A stretch of DNA of 64,000 nucleotides from the NCBI RefSeq assembly GCF_003945595.2, contig NW_024104620.1, positions 2,886,501-2,950,500 of the forward strand, written 5' to 3'. Source of the DNA: Pipra filicauda (Eukaryota; Chordata; Aves; Passeriformes; Pipridae). The notes below the pieces were generated by a model, which saw only the letters and a program-made list of their open reading frames with translations, was not told where the DNA came from and made no database searches. Below, in pieces: positions 36,186-48,418 of the stretch (position 1 is the first letter of the stretch; each line of letters opens with the position of its first letter). Made by a program: the position numbers and the translations under genes.

Positions 36186-37696
36186 AAGTCCACTCTTGCA
36201 GTTCAGTTAGAGAGTCCCACTCATTCCATGCCTTCCCATATTATCTCTGGTCTACTAGTTTGTGGCCATCTGCTTGTGCTATTTGTGTCTATATTTATAT
36301 GTGTGTGTGTATATTGGTGAATATATCTCACAGAAGCACCTTCTTGTCAAGTGGCATCCCCAAAACACAGCAGCAGGAGCTTCAGTTGTTGAGATAATTT
36401 CTCACCCACCAGTGTGGAGGAAGAACCGGTCCTAGCTTGTTGCTATAGCAATTTTTAGAGGTGTGAATGTGGCTTAATAGTGTCATCCTGGAGCACTATA
36501 AATCTAAAGTAATGCCTGCCAAACTATTACATTCTGAAAATTCCATACTAAGGGAGTTAATAAAATTGATATGTGTGCAAATGGCATTTATAAGTTGCAC
36601 ATTACCAATAGTGTGCCCAGTCCCATTCCAATAAAAATCAGTGGCAAAACTCTGTTGATTTTGCGGCGTTAAAGATGAGGCCCAACGTGCAGATGTGATT
36701 AAGTGTGCAGTCTTGACAATTCAAGGAAGAAAAGATAAAAAGCACTGTTCCTATGGAAAACAAAGCTCCTTGTCTGTTTACCAACATGCATGTTCAAAAT
36801 ATTCCATCGTTAAATTATACATCAATAATATTATAAAACAGAAAGGAAGAAAGCAAGTGTCAAACTGAAACCTTTGATGCAAAAACTTGTGCAAGATGAT
36901 GAAAAGCAAGGCCCAATACAGCTGTCTAATAAAATCTGCTAGGTGTATAAAATATGGGTACCTCTTCTCTACTATATGACTTTGTAATTAACGCTAAATC
37001 ATTTATTGTTATAATTAGCAATGGTTAAATAATGGTCTTCAGCAAAATTGTGAAATACACGCTGACAATAGTTCTGCAGTTTTTGTATATTAACGTAGTG
37101 AGATCAAAAGGTCAGGAAGGGATTTAAAAACACGTTCAGCCCATGTCAGTTTTAAGGTTAATGCAAATCACTTCTATTGTTTAGAAATTATGGGCTATTG
37201 TTGTGGAAGAGGGACAATACTAAGGGCACAATGCATTAGACTGCCATGTCTCCGGGGTCTGTTTATAAATAGAGACCCAACCAAGCAGAAAATATGGGAC
37301 TTAGTTGTTTTTCTCCTTTTTCTGTGCATAGATTTTAAGTAGAAGAGAACCCTGTTGTATTTTTTTTCATAGCTAAGGGTTACTCCTTGTTATTCTCTTT
37401 AGAGTAACAACTTTATGTGTGTGGGACTCAGAAGTTAACACTCTGTAACTAAGGTGTTCCGATGTCAGTTTTCCTTCTTTATGAAGTTTCTGGCACTCAC
37501 CAGTCTGTTCCCAGCAGTGGTGAGAAGGTGCAACAGGCACTGTAGGTAGATGGGGATGGGGATTAGCTTGAATTAATGACTAATTTCTAAACTGTAGTTT
37601 TACTGGCAGAAAAAGTTATTTGTGTTCTTGCATGACACACTCAGTCACGTGTTTCCGTACAGCAAATATTGATATGCCCCCAGCCAAATTTTGCAG
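36186..37696. other. Unannotated sequence, AT-rich with a TG run
   Basis: Unique DNA with a short (GT)n run at 36299-36312 and a possible ancient repeat at 36610-36670. No gene recognised. Confidence 0.5.
36610..36670. repeat. Possible ancient sauropsid interspersed repeat
   Basis: The segment CCCATTCCAATAAAAATCAG, TGGCAAAACTCTGTTGATTT resembles the 'CCCATTGAAGTCAATGGCAAAACTC' motif that recurs in turtle, crocodilian and bird genomes. The match is recalled and degraded, and I cannot name the family. Confidence 0.35.
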
Positions 37697-37791
37697 ATCA
37701 TAGAAGCCTCAAATGGTTTGGGTTGGAAGAGACCTTAAAAATCATCTAGTTCTAATCCTCTGCCATGGGCAGGGGCATCGTCTGCTAGAAA
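37697..37791 (-). mobile_element. CR1 LINE 3'-tail fragment
   Basis: The + strand reads ATCATAGAAGCCTCAAATGG, TTTGGGTTGGAAGAGACC, TTAAAAATCATCTAGTTC, 'CTCTGCCATGGGCAGGGGCA' and 'CTAGAAAATGC'. This is the reverse complement of the CR1 terminus, the same type as the copy at 33571. Confidence 0.92.
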
Positions 37792-40700
37792 ATGCAAGAT
37801 TAGTTATTTAATTTCAAGAATCCAAGCAAAAACAATTTTATCCCTTTCTGTAAATCAGTCTATCCCACACTGTAACTTTATGTTAAACTATCAGAAAACC
37901 AACATATTTATTATGTATCAAGGTCATTCTTTATCACAGCATTCAAAGACTTTAAATAAAAAGGGAAATTGAAAGACTGAAATATTCTGAACTGATACTT
38001 TTTAATTATATGAATTTGATCCCGTCTTTTAAAATTATATATCAATGCGTCATGGTTACTTTGCAGTGTTTGCTTTTCAGGGGATAGAAATTGAGGACAT
38101 GATTCTTGTTGCAGTGGAAAATGAATTCAGAAAAGAACAGAACAAGGGAAGGGACAGAAATACTGCGACCACCAGTCCTTCGCCAGGGAGGTCCAGGGTC
38201 ACTCAATGGTTTCTGCAGCAGGGAGGGAGTAACTTTGTCTCAGAAAACCTTGAAAGACTTTGCAGCAATTTCAGCAGGAATTACCTGCCAGGTTGTATGG
38301 TTTAGTTCACTCTCTGAAGTTCATATAAATAATGAAGATTTGCTTTCACTTTGTTTTCATCCCTTCTCATCCTCTTTCTTCCCTGCTAAGCCTCCCTTTG
38401 TTTCTCCAGAAAGGGTTTGAGCTGGTTTCCAGCAATTATTCAGAAGCAAAGCAGTTCAGCATAGCAAAGTTAAAGCTATAAAAATAACAGTACAGACAGG
38501 AAAAATATTGCATGATGGATTCTGGTCTCCTGTGTTTTAGCATTAATCACAGTATTGATTTTAACAGGGATGACTTCTCAGCATAGTGACTGCTTTTTTC
38601 CTCTTTGTTTTACTGTGGCTGATGAGTTTCTGTCTGATGTCCAGTGTAGAATCATCCTCTGGAGAGAGCACTTTCAGAAATACTTTTATTTTTTGTCTTA
38701 GTAAAATAATTACTTGAAGAGATTAGACCTAATTACTGCAGTTGAGTTTTTTCGTGTTCTTATTGGATTATCATGCAAAGTTAAAAGATAGAAAATTCAG
38801 GATATATGTATCTAAGAGGCCTGTTGCAATGCATACCCGTAAACTATAGATAATTTCAGTTCAAATAATTTGGGAAAAAATCTTGAAGGAAAATATCAGG
38901 TTGTGGAGTAGGTCCTCCCCAAAAGTAAGAAAGCTGCACAAGAAAAGCAATGTTCCAACAGGTCTGAAGGTGGAACTGGTATCTGGGGCCAATGGCCTGA
39001 ATAAATAATTCTTGGTGATTAACAGTCAGAGGTTTGGTTGGGGTTTTTTTTGTTCAATTGGGTTTTTCAGTGGAGTGAATTAAATCTTGTCTTCCTGACA
39101 CACGTAAATATGTAAATGTACAATCACAACATTTTTCCTCTTTGGTGTCTTTTCCATCTGCCCCTCTACAAGTACATATTTGCCCAGGCCAGTTCCCATG
39201 AAGGAAAAATACTTTTCTCCTTCTCAATAGCAAAGTCACTTTTCTGTTTATTCAGGATCCTTGTTAAAAATATCTCTTTCTCAAATTTTCTTTGGAAGCT
39301 CTTTCTAGGAAATGTCACAGTCTCAATTCCTGTTGACTTCAGTGGTGCTGCTCAGAAATTAGATTGCTCAGAATCTTTGTACTTGAGCCGGAGTTGAATA
39401 ATCAGATACTGCTATCTGATGGTTTACTTGCATCTTCACCTTTAGCCCTTGATATTTCTTAATTCCCTGCACCCTGTTGCTTTAGGACAATACAGGTATT
39501 TTGCTGTTCAGTAAATTCCTTGTGGATGGGTGTCACAAATCCGATGCCAAAGGCTGGGAGATGCAGGACACAGTCCTTTCAATGGCAGTGCCATTTTAAA
39601 CTGAGTGCTAGGTATGGTGTTGCAGGCATGAGAGGTTTCTGTGAAAGTGTGATTAGCTGAAGTGCATCAGGGTAAGTTTGTGCCAAAAAAACCTCTTAAA
39701 CCCGCCCAAAACAATGGGGAACAGGCTGGGAACTGGGAGAGCTGGGAGGGTACACACAACCATGCTGTGTCTAACAGTGAGTTCTGGGACAGCTGCCTCA
39801 TATTTAAATGTTTACATCTCTGTGTTTACAATAGAAGATGACTGTGAAAGTGATGGTTCTTCATATATAAACTACTAAACTTTCAAGTCCTTTACTGTAA
39901 GAACAACTCCAACTGACTTCAGCGTGATGTATTTTATCATTATTAAGCCTGCCCATCTTTGTTAGTTCTTCTGCTGCCTAATCACCATTCTAAATATTTC
40001 TGCAAATGTGTCTTGGCTTCCCTGAACTGGCACTTTAACCTCTGGAAAACTATTTTTCTTGAACTAATGTGCAATTCTCATTCAATCAGGGGTGGCTGGG
40101 CTTGACTTTGTAACCTCTCGAATGCAGTAAAATTGTTAGAGTAATGCTTAATGACACACAGGGCTGAAAATATATTTTAAGATTTGCAGGGCTGTTATTT
40201 TCTCAATTTCAAATTTATCAGACAATTAAAATAATTAAATATTCAGTCTCCATTTAACTTAACAGAGAGGTTGGGCCTACTTAACAGACTTTATTAGGCT
40301 CATGGGTCAAAATTAATTTGAAAAAACTACTTAATGCAAGAGATATTGCCCTGTAATACATCTATTTAATGCTGGTCTACAAAGAAGCCACATACCAGAT
40401 TTCTAATTCAATGCCTACCAGTCTTTAGAACATTGTTGCAATCCATTTTACTGAGTAAATTTGACTGTGGCAAAATCAAATAACAAAGACAAATTAGTTG
40501 CATCTTCTGTTAATCATCGATTATAAATTAGACATGCTAGCTCAACTGAAATGTCTCCGAGGATGTGAATATTAGAGTTAATTGTTTAATTTGGAAAAGA
40601 GCTAGAAAGTTTGTTTCCATTTGCACTGGTTGTAATCCTTTGAGATTAACGTGTTTGGAATGTCTCTTTACTCCTTAAGTGACACTGTCTTCCAGACACT

Positions 40701-40862
40701 CACTGATTTGGATGGACCACTGTTTAGAGAGGAACTGGTACCTGGACAGACAACAGATTAGTTTCACTCTCATGTTGACTCTCATTTATGGGTGTTTTCC
40801 ATGCTCACACTTCTTGCATAGAAAGATTACACAGCTTATCAATATCTGTGGAGCTACTTAAT
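37792..40862. other. Unannotated AT-rich sequence
   Basis: No gene recognised. A T/G patch lies at 39031-39067. A CCTGTTGACTTCAGTGGTGC word at about 39327-39346 resembles the ancient-repeat motif seen at 36610. A segment at 38082-38200 follows a good acceptor-like sequence (TTTGCTTTTCAG), but the downstream donor is weak and I do not call an exon. Confidence 0.45.
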
Positions 40863-40945
40863 AGGCCCTGATTCAAGTAATTAAGTGCAAGCTTAAGTCC
40901 AGTCAAGTCAAACATATTAAAATTAAGCTTTTGCTTAGGTAGTTT
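40863..40945. repeat. Ancient palindromic interspersed repeat (MITE-like)
   Basis: It starts GGCCCTGATTCAAGTAATTA and contains AAGTGCAAGCTTAAGTCCAG, TCAAGTCAA, then AATTAAGCTTTTGCTTAGG. The two halves are roughly inverted (GCTTAAG and TTAAGC words). This matches my memory of a palindromic element, widespread in sauropsids, of the form 'GGCCCTGAT...GTGCTTAA...CCCATTGAAGTCAATGG...TTAAGCA'. The family name is uncertain. Confidence 0.45.
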
Positions 40946-41150
40946 CCTAAGAAAGCAGAATGAGTAACAAACCATCAACCCACAGAAAAACGCTTAATCT
41001 TTAAATACTGCTTCAAGATATTCCAGTCGTTTATTTCAATCATCTTAAAAGTTCTGCATAGGAAAATTATCTTCTAATTTTGTATCAGTATAATGCTGAG
41101 TACAATGGAAATCAGGTTCTTGGCTGATAGCCCTAGGTGCTCCTGTGTTA
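40946..41150. other. Unannotated AT-rich sequence
   Basis: Short spacer between the palindromic remnant and the AT block. Nothing recognised in it. Confidence 0.5.
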
Positions 41151-41433
41151 TAAATTTAAACATATACTTTATATATAGATGGACTCTCTATAGAATATAG
41201 AATTTATTTATAATTTATATAAATGTTGTAATTTATAATTCTTGTCATAATGTATAAACGTTAAACTTATAATTTTATAATTATAAATTATAAAATTATA
41301 AGTTTATTTCATAATATTTAATATTATAATATTAATATTTAAATATTGCTTATAATATTTAAATTTTATATTATATTATTTGTATATAATTTATACAATT
41401 TATATTTTTTATAATTGTTATAACAATTTTAAA
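41151..41433. repeat. AT-only block with palindromes
   Basis: About 280 bp of almost pure A and T, made of TTATAA, ATTTATA and AATATTTAA words. It includes a 43-bp near-perfect palindrome at 41263-41305 (AAACTTATAATTTTATAA in the left arm, mirrored on the right, with a small mismatch at the centre). Blocks like this melt easily and can extrude hairpins or cruciforms. Confidence 0.85.
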
Positions 41434-42639
41434 CTTTTAGACATGATTTGCTATAGTTGCTCCTTCAAAGAATTAGTCAGTCTTCCTCCAATCTGTTCAT
41501 TAAAAATGTAAGGCAATAGAGGGCTTAGAAACACTACTGGATGATGCTGAGCATTCATCCATAATATTTTAATGACAGGAGTGATAGCTGTGAAAAAAAA
41601 AAACCTGAAGAAGTTTTAATGCAAAGATCTGGTGGTGACTTTGTTGACTCAAGAGCTCAGTCAGGGAAAGCAGAGAGAGACGTGCATTAAAATGAGGGTC
41701 ATCACCAATTCAGTAGTGAACTCATGGGACAGACCTTTTCCTTAGCACTTTATAGGAGAAAACTCTCTGAGGATTTTGTGAAGAGCAGTTTGCTCTGTGA
41801 ATCCCAGAGAAACAGTGAAAAAATGAAAAGAATAATGGTAGAGCTCAGAAAGAGGAACAGGCAGCAGTGAGAATCAAGAATATTATCTAAATGAACTTTG
41901 CCCTTTGGTAAATAGCAAAGTTTTCCTCTTTCCCTCTGCTATTTATGGCAGTGTTTAGTTGAGTGTGTGCTGTAGGTTGGCATGTCATCTGAGTGTGTCC
42001 TGCTTTTGACAAGGCTCATCTTTATAAATGCCACACATTCTCTCAACCGCTGTGCAATTAGGACAAAGAACATTTGGAGCACCATTTATTCCAATGAATA
42101 GCTGGAGGCAACATGCCACCCTTTAGACCCGGGGAAGGGGCTTTGTTCCTTTTGTGAAATGCAACAAATTTCACTAAAGCAGATTTCACTAAAACAACAA
42201 ATTTTGTTTATTTGATTGACATTTACATTTAAGGTTTTCCCAATGATTTTTCTGTTCTGCAAAATGCAGCTTCAGTTTTACAAGAGCATCTTACACTCAG
42301 CCTGTAATATCAAGAAAGTTGTCAAAGTTAATGTATTTTTGATGAGTTATGCATGTTTTCACAATGCAAGGGGGAACAGTGAGGGCAGACTGTGGCTGGA
42401 GCAGGTGAGCCAGAGCCAGAGAACCAGGAGCTGCAGGTGACACCAGGGCCAGCTGCAATCAATAGCCTTCTACAAAAATTGCTGATATTGAGGTTTCTAT
42501 GCAGAAGGCATTTAAAGGAATTATTTAAATGCTTTACTGCTTTCAGTAGATACTTAAACTCAGAGTAAAGTGAGTACATGTTTAACTCTGTGCACAGATG
42601 CTTTCCTGGGCCAGTGCCTAAACCTGAGGGGAAAAGAAA
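41434..42639. other. Unannotated unique sequence
   Basis: No repeat or gene recognised. GAGCAG|GTGAGC at about 42399-42410 looks like a splice donor, but upstream support is lacking. Confidence 0.5.
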
Positions 42640-42854
42640 TTAAACAATGCTTCAAATGGTAAGAAATACTGTCTTAGTGAAATCAATATAAGCATTGGAA
42701 TAATCTCTCCAGGGAATTGGTGGATTCCCCAAAGCTGGACACTTTTAAGACTTGTCTGGACAGGATGCTGGGCCATGTCTAGACCATGTCTTTGCCAAGA
42801 AAGGTTGCACCAGATGATCCTTGAGGTCCCTTCCAACCTGGTATTCTATGATTT
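42640..42854 (+). mobile_element. CR1 LINE 3' end, third subfamily
   Basis: In order it shows 'AGCATTGGAATAATCTCTCC', 'GGGAATTGGTGGATTCCCCA', 'CTGGACACTTTTAAGACTTG', 'CTGGACAGGATGCTGGGCCA', 'AAGGTTGCACCAGATGATCC', 'TTGAGGTCCCTTCCAACCTG' and 'GTATTCTATGATTT'. The GGTATTCTATGATT tail and the central words set it apart from both other CR1 types here. The first 50 bp are degraded, so the start is approximate. Confidence 0.9.
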
Positions 42855-44801
42855 ATCTTGCCATTTCAAATTAGTATAATGATCAGAATGAACAAGCAAG
42901 TTTAGAAAGTGTAACCTATTGATGCAATGATAAATTGGACAGGCTTCAGAATATCTGGTCAGCCTTCCTTGTGATTTATGAATGTCAGAGGCCCAATAAC
43001 TGAAAGAAATTGGTTGAGTCTTTCTATCTCACTGATTATGTTTGCTGTGCTTTGTGGTTTCAAAAAACCTGTGTGAGTATTTGTATCAGGACTATAAAAC
43101 GTTGAACTAAACACAGAGATAAATTTATGCTGATGTAATTTGCCTCTATTTCTGGCTACTTTCCACGTGAGCTCCTCCAACTCAAAATCCCATAAGACTT
43201 TCTACTAGAATAAATATGTATGTTTTCTTCTGTATCACATTAGTTTTTTCTTAATTTTATCCTTCTTGAAATGTACATTTCCCTTTGATACTCCAACCTC
43301 CTCTAACAGCAGCAGAAATATATCCATAAAACAAGTATATATGATATTAAAAAAATATAATGTAAAGGAGGAATGACACTGCAGTTACCTGCATCTCCTC
43401 CAGTGCATGTGTTACCAGCCTCTAACACAAAATTGGATAAGCTGGATTTTACCGAATCTATGAATGATACAAAATGAGCAAAAGATTTTGCTGCATTTCT
43501 GATAATGAATATCATGATTCCTGATAATTAGACAAGATTTAGCCAAAGGACCCAAAGGTTTGATACTGTTGTTTCTTCGCACACTGTTCTCCTGACTTCT
43601 GGAGGAATCTTTTAATAGTATTCAATCCTAATATTTTTTGCATATAAATTTTAATATGATGTTAAGCAACATGTAAATTATATTAAACCTACCATACTAT
43701 ATACTGTGATGGAGTGCAAAATATATGATCCATAACTTAAACTAAATTATCTCTTTTTAAACCTTGAGAAGGTAGGAAACTTTTTTTTTAAATTTAAATT
43801 TATCATCAGAGAAGGATTAGTTGGGGTCACTTTGCCAACTGGACAGGTTAATAGTCCTCTGTCTAGATTGGAAACTGTCACTACAGTAATGCTGAACTCT
43901 GGAATGAAGATGACATAATTGCAGCTGTGAGATGTTTTAGACTTTTCAATATAAATGTTGCCAAATCAACACCAAAATGGGAGTTAAATCTGATGGCATT
44001 GTGTCTTCTTTCTCACTTCCTAAATTTTGAGGATTTTATATAGTACGTATTCATTTTTAAATATTCCTAATAACATTATATGCTCTGTCACATTGGTACT
44101 TACCATGAACTGAGATTATTTCTATGGCCTCATAAAGACTGGCCTCATATAATTGTGCCACATCATGACAGGTCTCCATAAGATATGTTATTTTCATTTT
44201 TCTGCACAAAATTTGGGCTGATCTCCTCCCTCCTCAGTAAATTAGACACAAAGCCTTCAGGAAATCAGACTGAATAATCAAACACTTAATAAAAAATGCA
44301 TCGTGGTACGTCAGCCTGTGTTATCAACTTGGAAGAAAAAGCAGCATAAAAATGCTCAGACAATAATGATTTTCATGAATATAAACATAAACGCTAACTT
44401 CAACCTCACTGTACTTTCGAGATGTTTAAACCCTTTTACCAGATTAAGTTTTCTTCAAACCTTTTTGACAAACAGTACTTTGTAAAAAAACCACACGAGC
44501 TGATGAACGATTATGAACGAGCAGATTATGAATATGGAGTGAAATTAGGTCATGTCAAAGATATCTGTTCCATGCACACTTGTAAATATTTATCACAATC
44601 CCATCACTGTCACTGGTAGGTCTCCCTGAACAAGGTGACTCAAGATATTCCTGCCCCCACTTGTAATTCTTTGTTTTAAAACAGATGAAAGAGTAAGACA
44701 TAATCTTCCAAAAGGTTTTTTACTTTACTTTTGGGTAAAGTCTTTCTGTATTTCTTCCAAAAATGAAGGACAAAGCATTTAGTTTTATGTGGTGATTTAT
44801 G
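42855..44801. other. Unannotated AT-rich sequence
   Basis: No gene or repeat family recognised. A frame at 44422-44619 gives an ordinary-looking peptide with no known domain and is not called. Confidence 0.45.
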
Positions 44802-44910
44802 AAAAAAAAAAACCCAGCACAAGAAAACCACTACCACAACAAATGTAAAACAAATAAACAAACAAGCAAAAATCCAAACAAACAAAAAGCAAAACCAAAC
44901 CCAACCCCCT
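44802..44910 (+). repeat. A/C-rich low-complexity patch
   Basis: About 110 bp almost lacking T, made of A-runs broken by C, CC and CCC, with AAAC and CAAA words. It is the reverse-complement composition of the T/G tract at 1783-2796, only shorter and less regular. The shadow minus-strand frames across it (44676-44985) are Phe/Val/Cys-rich artefacts. Confidence 0.85.
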
Positions 44911-45006
44911 CAAAACATTCAAATTACTTTGGCAATGAAACAGAGAACATAAATCATTGAAGAAGTCATTGCTGTATTTAATCATAGGAATTTCACATGT
45001 GATTGT

Positions 45007-45046
45007 TATATATGTGTGTGTATGTATATAGATATATATGTATAAA
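45007..45046 (+). repeat. TA/TG compound microsatellite
   Basis: Alternating TATATA, TGTGTGTG, TATGTATA and GATATATATG units in about 40 bp of nearly perfect purine-pyrimidine alternation. Confidence 0.85.
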
Positions 45047-45843
45047 AAGTCTTGTTAAGTATCTCTTTTTAGTATCAGTTTATTTAAAGATTTTGACTTT
45101 AATTCCCATTATTTTTGATTGTTTCTGAAAGGACTGCAACCTTATCCAACACATGGCACATATTTTTATGTATAATTTAGATATACATTTATAGCAATAC
45201 ATTTACAGAACAGAGTCACATGAGCAACAAAAAATTTATCTTTATATTTGCAAAGAAAATATTGTGGTTTTATAATATTTGCCTTCTATGTAATAATTTA
45301 TTGATGCACAAACTGTTTACTGTTCTTATCAGAAAATGTCTAAAAATGATTCTAACACAAGAAACTGTGATGATGCTTTGGGACAGTGTGAGAAATCACT
45401 ATGGAATTACTACATTTTTATATTCTGTGCATGACATTTACATCCAGCCCATCCCATGGTGGCCCTTAGCCTTTGCTGACCGGTGGATAACAACTGTAAC
45501 AAGGAACAAGGCATTTTAATTTGCCTTTTCATTTCTGATATTGAATCATCATGGCCAGCCTTAAAAAAAAAAAATATGTGTGACCCATGTGCTAGAAGGT
45601 CATTTTCCTCCTTAATATAAGCTTTAATTTTCCCATGTTTAGTCAAGCCAATTTCTCATGGAAGCTTGCTCCTAGTGAGGATCTAAGTTACAGTGAATAT
45701 GCCCGTGTATAATATTCAGTCTTGCATTAACTTTAATGCAGTGTTTTATAGCAGTTTTTTTACAGGATATAGTTTAGTTAATGTGATAAAACATTAAGTT
45801 AATGCTCTGCTCCTCAGAATTTATTTTACAACTGTTTTTTGTT

Positions 45844-45860
45844 AAAAAAAAAAAAAAAAA
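45844..45860 (+). repeat. (A)17 homopolymer
   Basis: Uninterrupted A run. No retroposed sequence is recognisable immediately upstream. Confidence 0.9.
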
Positions 45861-48363
45861 GTCACTTTAGTGGGACAAAGTCATGTGAAACTTGAAGCGC
45901 CTGGCTTGGCAAATACGTTTAAGATGGCCATATATCAGTGGCCATCAAATGAGGGTGGTAAATGTTGCTTGGAAAATACTTGTTCTACAAGGAAAAAAGA
46001 ACAGTACAAGCATAAAAGTTGCTTTCTAATACATTGTTTGTTGTACCTGGCAGCACTTTGATGTCTGTCAAGCATCCCATTATAACAATAACAGCAAAGA
46101 CAACGTTGAAGTGAACGGGTTCATATTAAAGCACTAATAAAGTTCCACTATATTCATTAATGTACCTTGTAATAGACCAGTTAGAAGACAATTTGTTCTT
46201 TCTTTCATGCAAATAGTTCTATTAATGGAGCAAAGAGAATGGTGACAATTTAAAAGGTACACTAAAACACTCTGATGAATATATGGGTTGAGTGGTGTTC
46301 CTGTGGCTGGAATATAGAGGAAAATAGAACACTAATGGAACACTAATGTTCTTGCTATTGTCATTGCTGTTCAGCTCTTGATCTGGATTGGTCTTACTGT
46401 ACAGGTAAACGAATAATTTTAGGATTAATACAAAATCAAATACTTAGTGCAAATGTGTCTTAATTCCATTCGGTTCAATAAATTTGTACTGATATGGAAG
46501 AGGAGGGTTCGACACATCTTTTGTTGTTGGCTGAGGATGGGTTCACCACATATTTCATATTCTCTAGGCATTTAACTTGGACATTTTAGCTATCCAAAGC
46601 TAGGAGGCTGAATAGACTGTATAGGAAAGACAGGTGTCTGCAGACAGTGATCAAAACACCTCCACAAGACACCAGAAGTTAACAGAGTGAGGAAGAGCCC
46701 GTGGTTACAGGTTTCAGAAGTACTAAAACTGACAGGGAATATTCCAGTCTCCAACCCACCAGATTATTGAAGCTTTTACTTATCTTTGAATATAATTTTG
46801 AAATAGTCATTCTGAGTCTCCCCATTGTGAATTTATTAGTTGTGAAAAGGAAGCTTATTGGAGAAGTTCTATCTGTGTTTTACAGATTAACATATACCCT
46901 AATCTGGAAAGGGATTTGTATGCATAATGTTAAACTCAACAGATTTAATAGAACTATCTGTACACTTAAAATTCAGCACTGGCTTTATTATCTAGCTAAA
47001 TCAGGATTAAAGAAATCAAAGTCTAAGTTCTTACCAACTGTAGGTAAGTTTGGATCAGGATCTACACTGTCTTTGCCTCTCAAACTTCTTGAAAGGTTTT
47101 AAGAATATCGCTGAACATAGAAATTAAATGAGAATAACTTTGCGGTGCTCTCAGTGTTACTCTTAGATCTTTTATGAGTCATCAGCTCATAAGAATAGGC
47201 CATTACAGGAAGGAACCTTTCACAGCTAAAGCTCTCAGAGTGTGATAGAGTGCGCAGGCTGCTAACAAAAACTTACAAAAAGGGATGTGCAAAAACCTAA
47301 AGAATTTTCCTCTGGGATTTCCTTCCAAGGGATAAGTAGAGAAGCACTGGTGGCTCTATGGAGGAGCTGTTTCACGTTCCTGTTCTCTGAATGGCCTTGA
47401 TGCAGCCCAGTATCTCAGGAATTGCTTTGGAAATTTATCACCCAGTGATCTCAAACTGCCTGGAGAAATAAACCCCTCAACATTCCAGTATTTCCCATCA
47501 TTTTGATACCATTTTCCCTTTCGAAACACAGTGGACATTCTGGAAGAATCTTCTTCCATGAGTCCTTTGGGAAGCGAGTCCTCCATTGAGGGCTGAGCTT
47601 TTCCTCTACATTTACACTTCAGGGATATGTTCAGGGTTACAGTCACACCTTTCCTCCCTCAGCCCATGTTGGAATATAAGACAACCTACTAAATAAAAGC
47701 AAACAAGCTTTTTACCTTTTTTATAATTATTAGCCTCTTTGTCCAAGAAAGAAAAGCCCTATGGAGATATTATCACTTTCTATTATATTTGATGGTTCTT
47801 AGAATGATTTTTGTAGACTCCTATTACAATTTCATAGTGTCCTATTGATTTTGTTTCTCTTAAGGGCTTTCCCACCAAAAGATTGTGTATAATATAAAGG
47901 ACAATAAAAGAAATTGCTAAGCAGTAAGGATATTATTCGCTATGTTTACTGCTGTACCAACCAAATGAAAAAAAAAAGGAAAAATAAAAACACCAGAAAA
48001 AAAGGCTGAGGCAGTGCACTTACAACTACTGGGATTTGTAGGATTTCCTGTGTAAATGTATGATGACCTCCAACTGCCTGAGATGGTAAAATCAATACTA
48101 AGAAATCCACCCACCACTTTTCAACACTGAAATTGTTATGCAGGATATATATTTTAAGAGAACGTTTCATCTGCAGTGTACTGCATCATGTTACATATCT
48201 GGACTTTTTTGAAAGCACCTATCATATCTGTGTGGATATTATATTACTCTGGCATAATAGCATTGCACTGGCAATCCAAATTCAGTATTTTTTCTTCTTA
48301 CAGGTTATATTTATGGCCAAAATAGCCACAATTTTCTTCACATAAAATATGAAGTGTAATCTA

Positions 48364-48418
48364 ATCTTTCTCTTCCTGACAGAAGAGTATTGTAATTCTG
48401 ATCTTTCTCTTCCTGACA
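48364..48418 (+). repeat. 18-bp direct repeat, 37 bp apart
   Basis: ATCTTTCTCTTCCTGACA occurs at 48364-48381 and again at 48401-48418, with no mismatch. The 19 bp between the copies are unrelated, so it is probably a local duplication whose second copy then diverged. Confidence 0.75.

Noticed and set aside
44422..44619. 65-codon plus-strand frame with a charged, Tyr-rich segment
   Set aside because: There are no splice signals or recognisable domain, and length fits chance.
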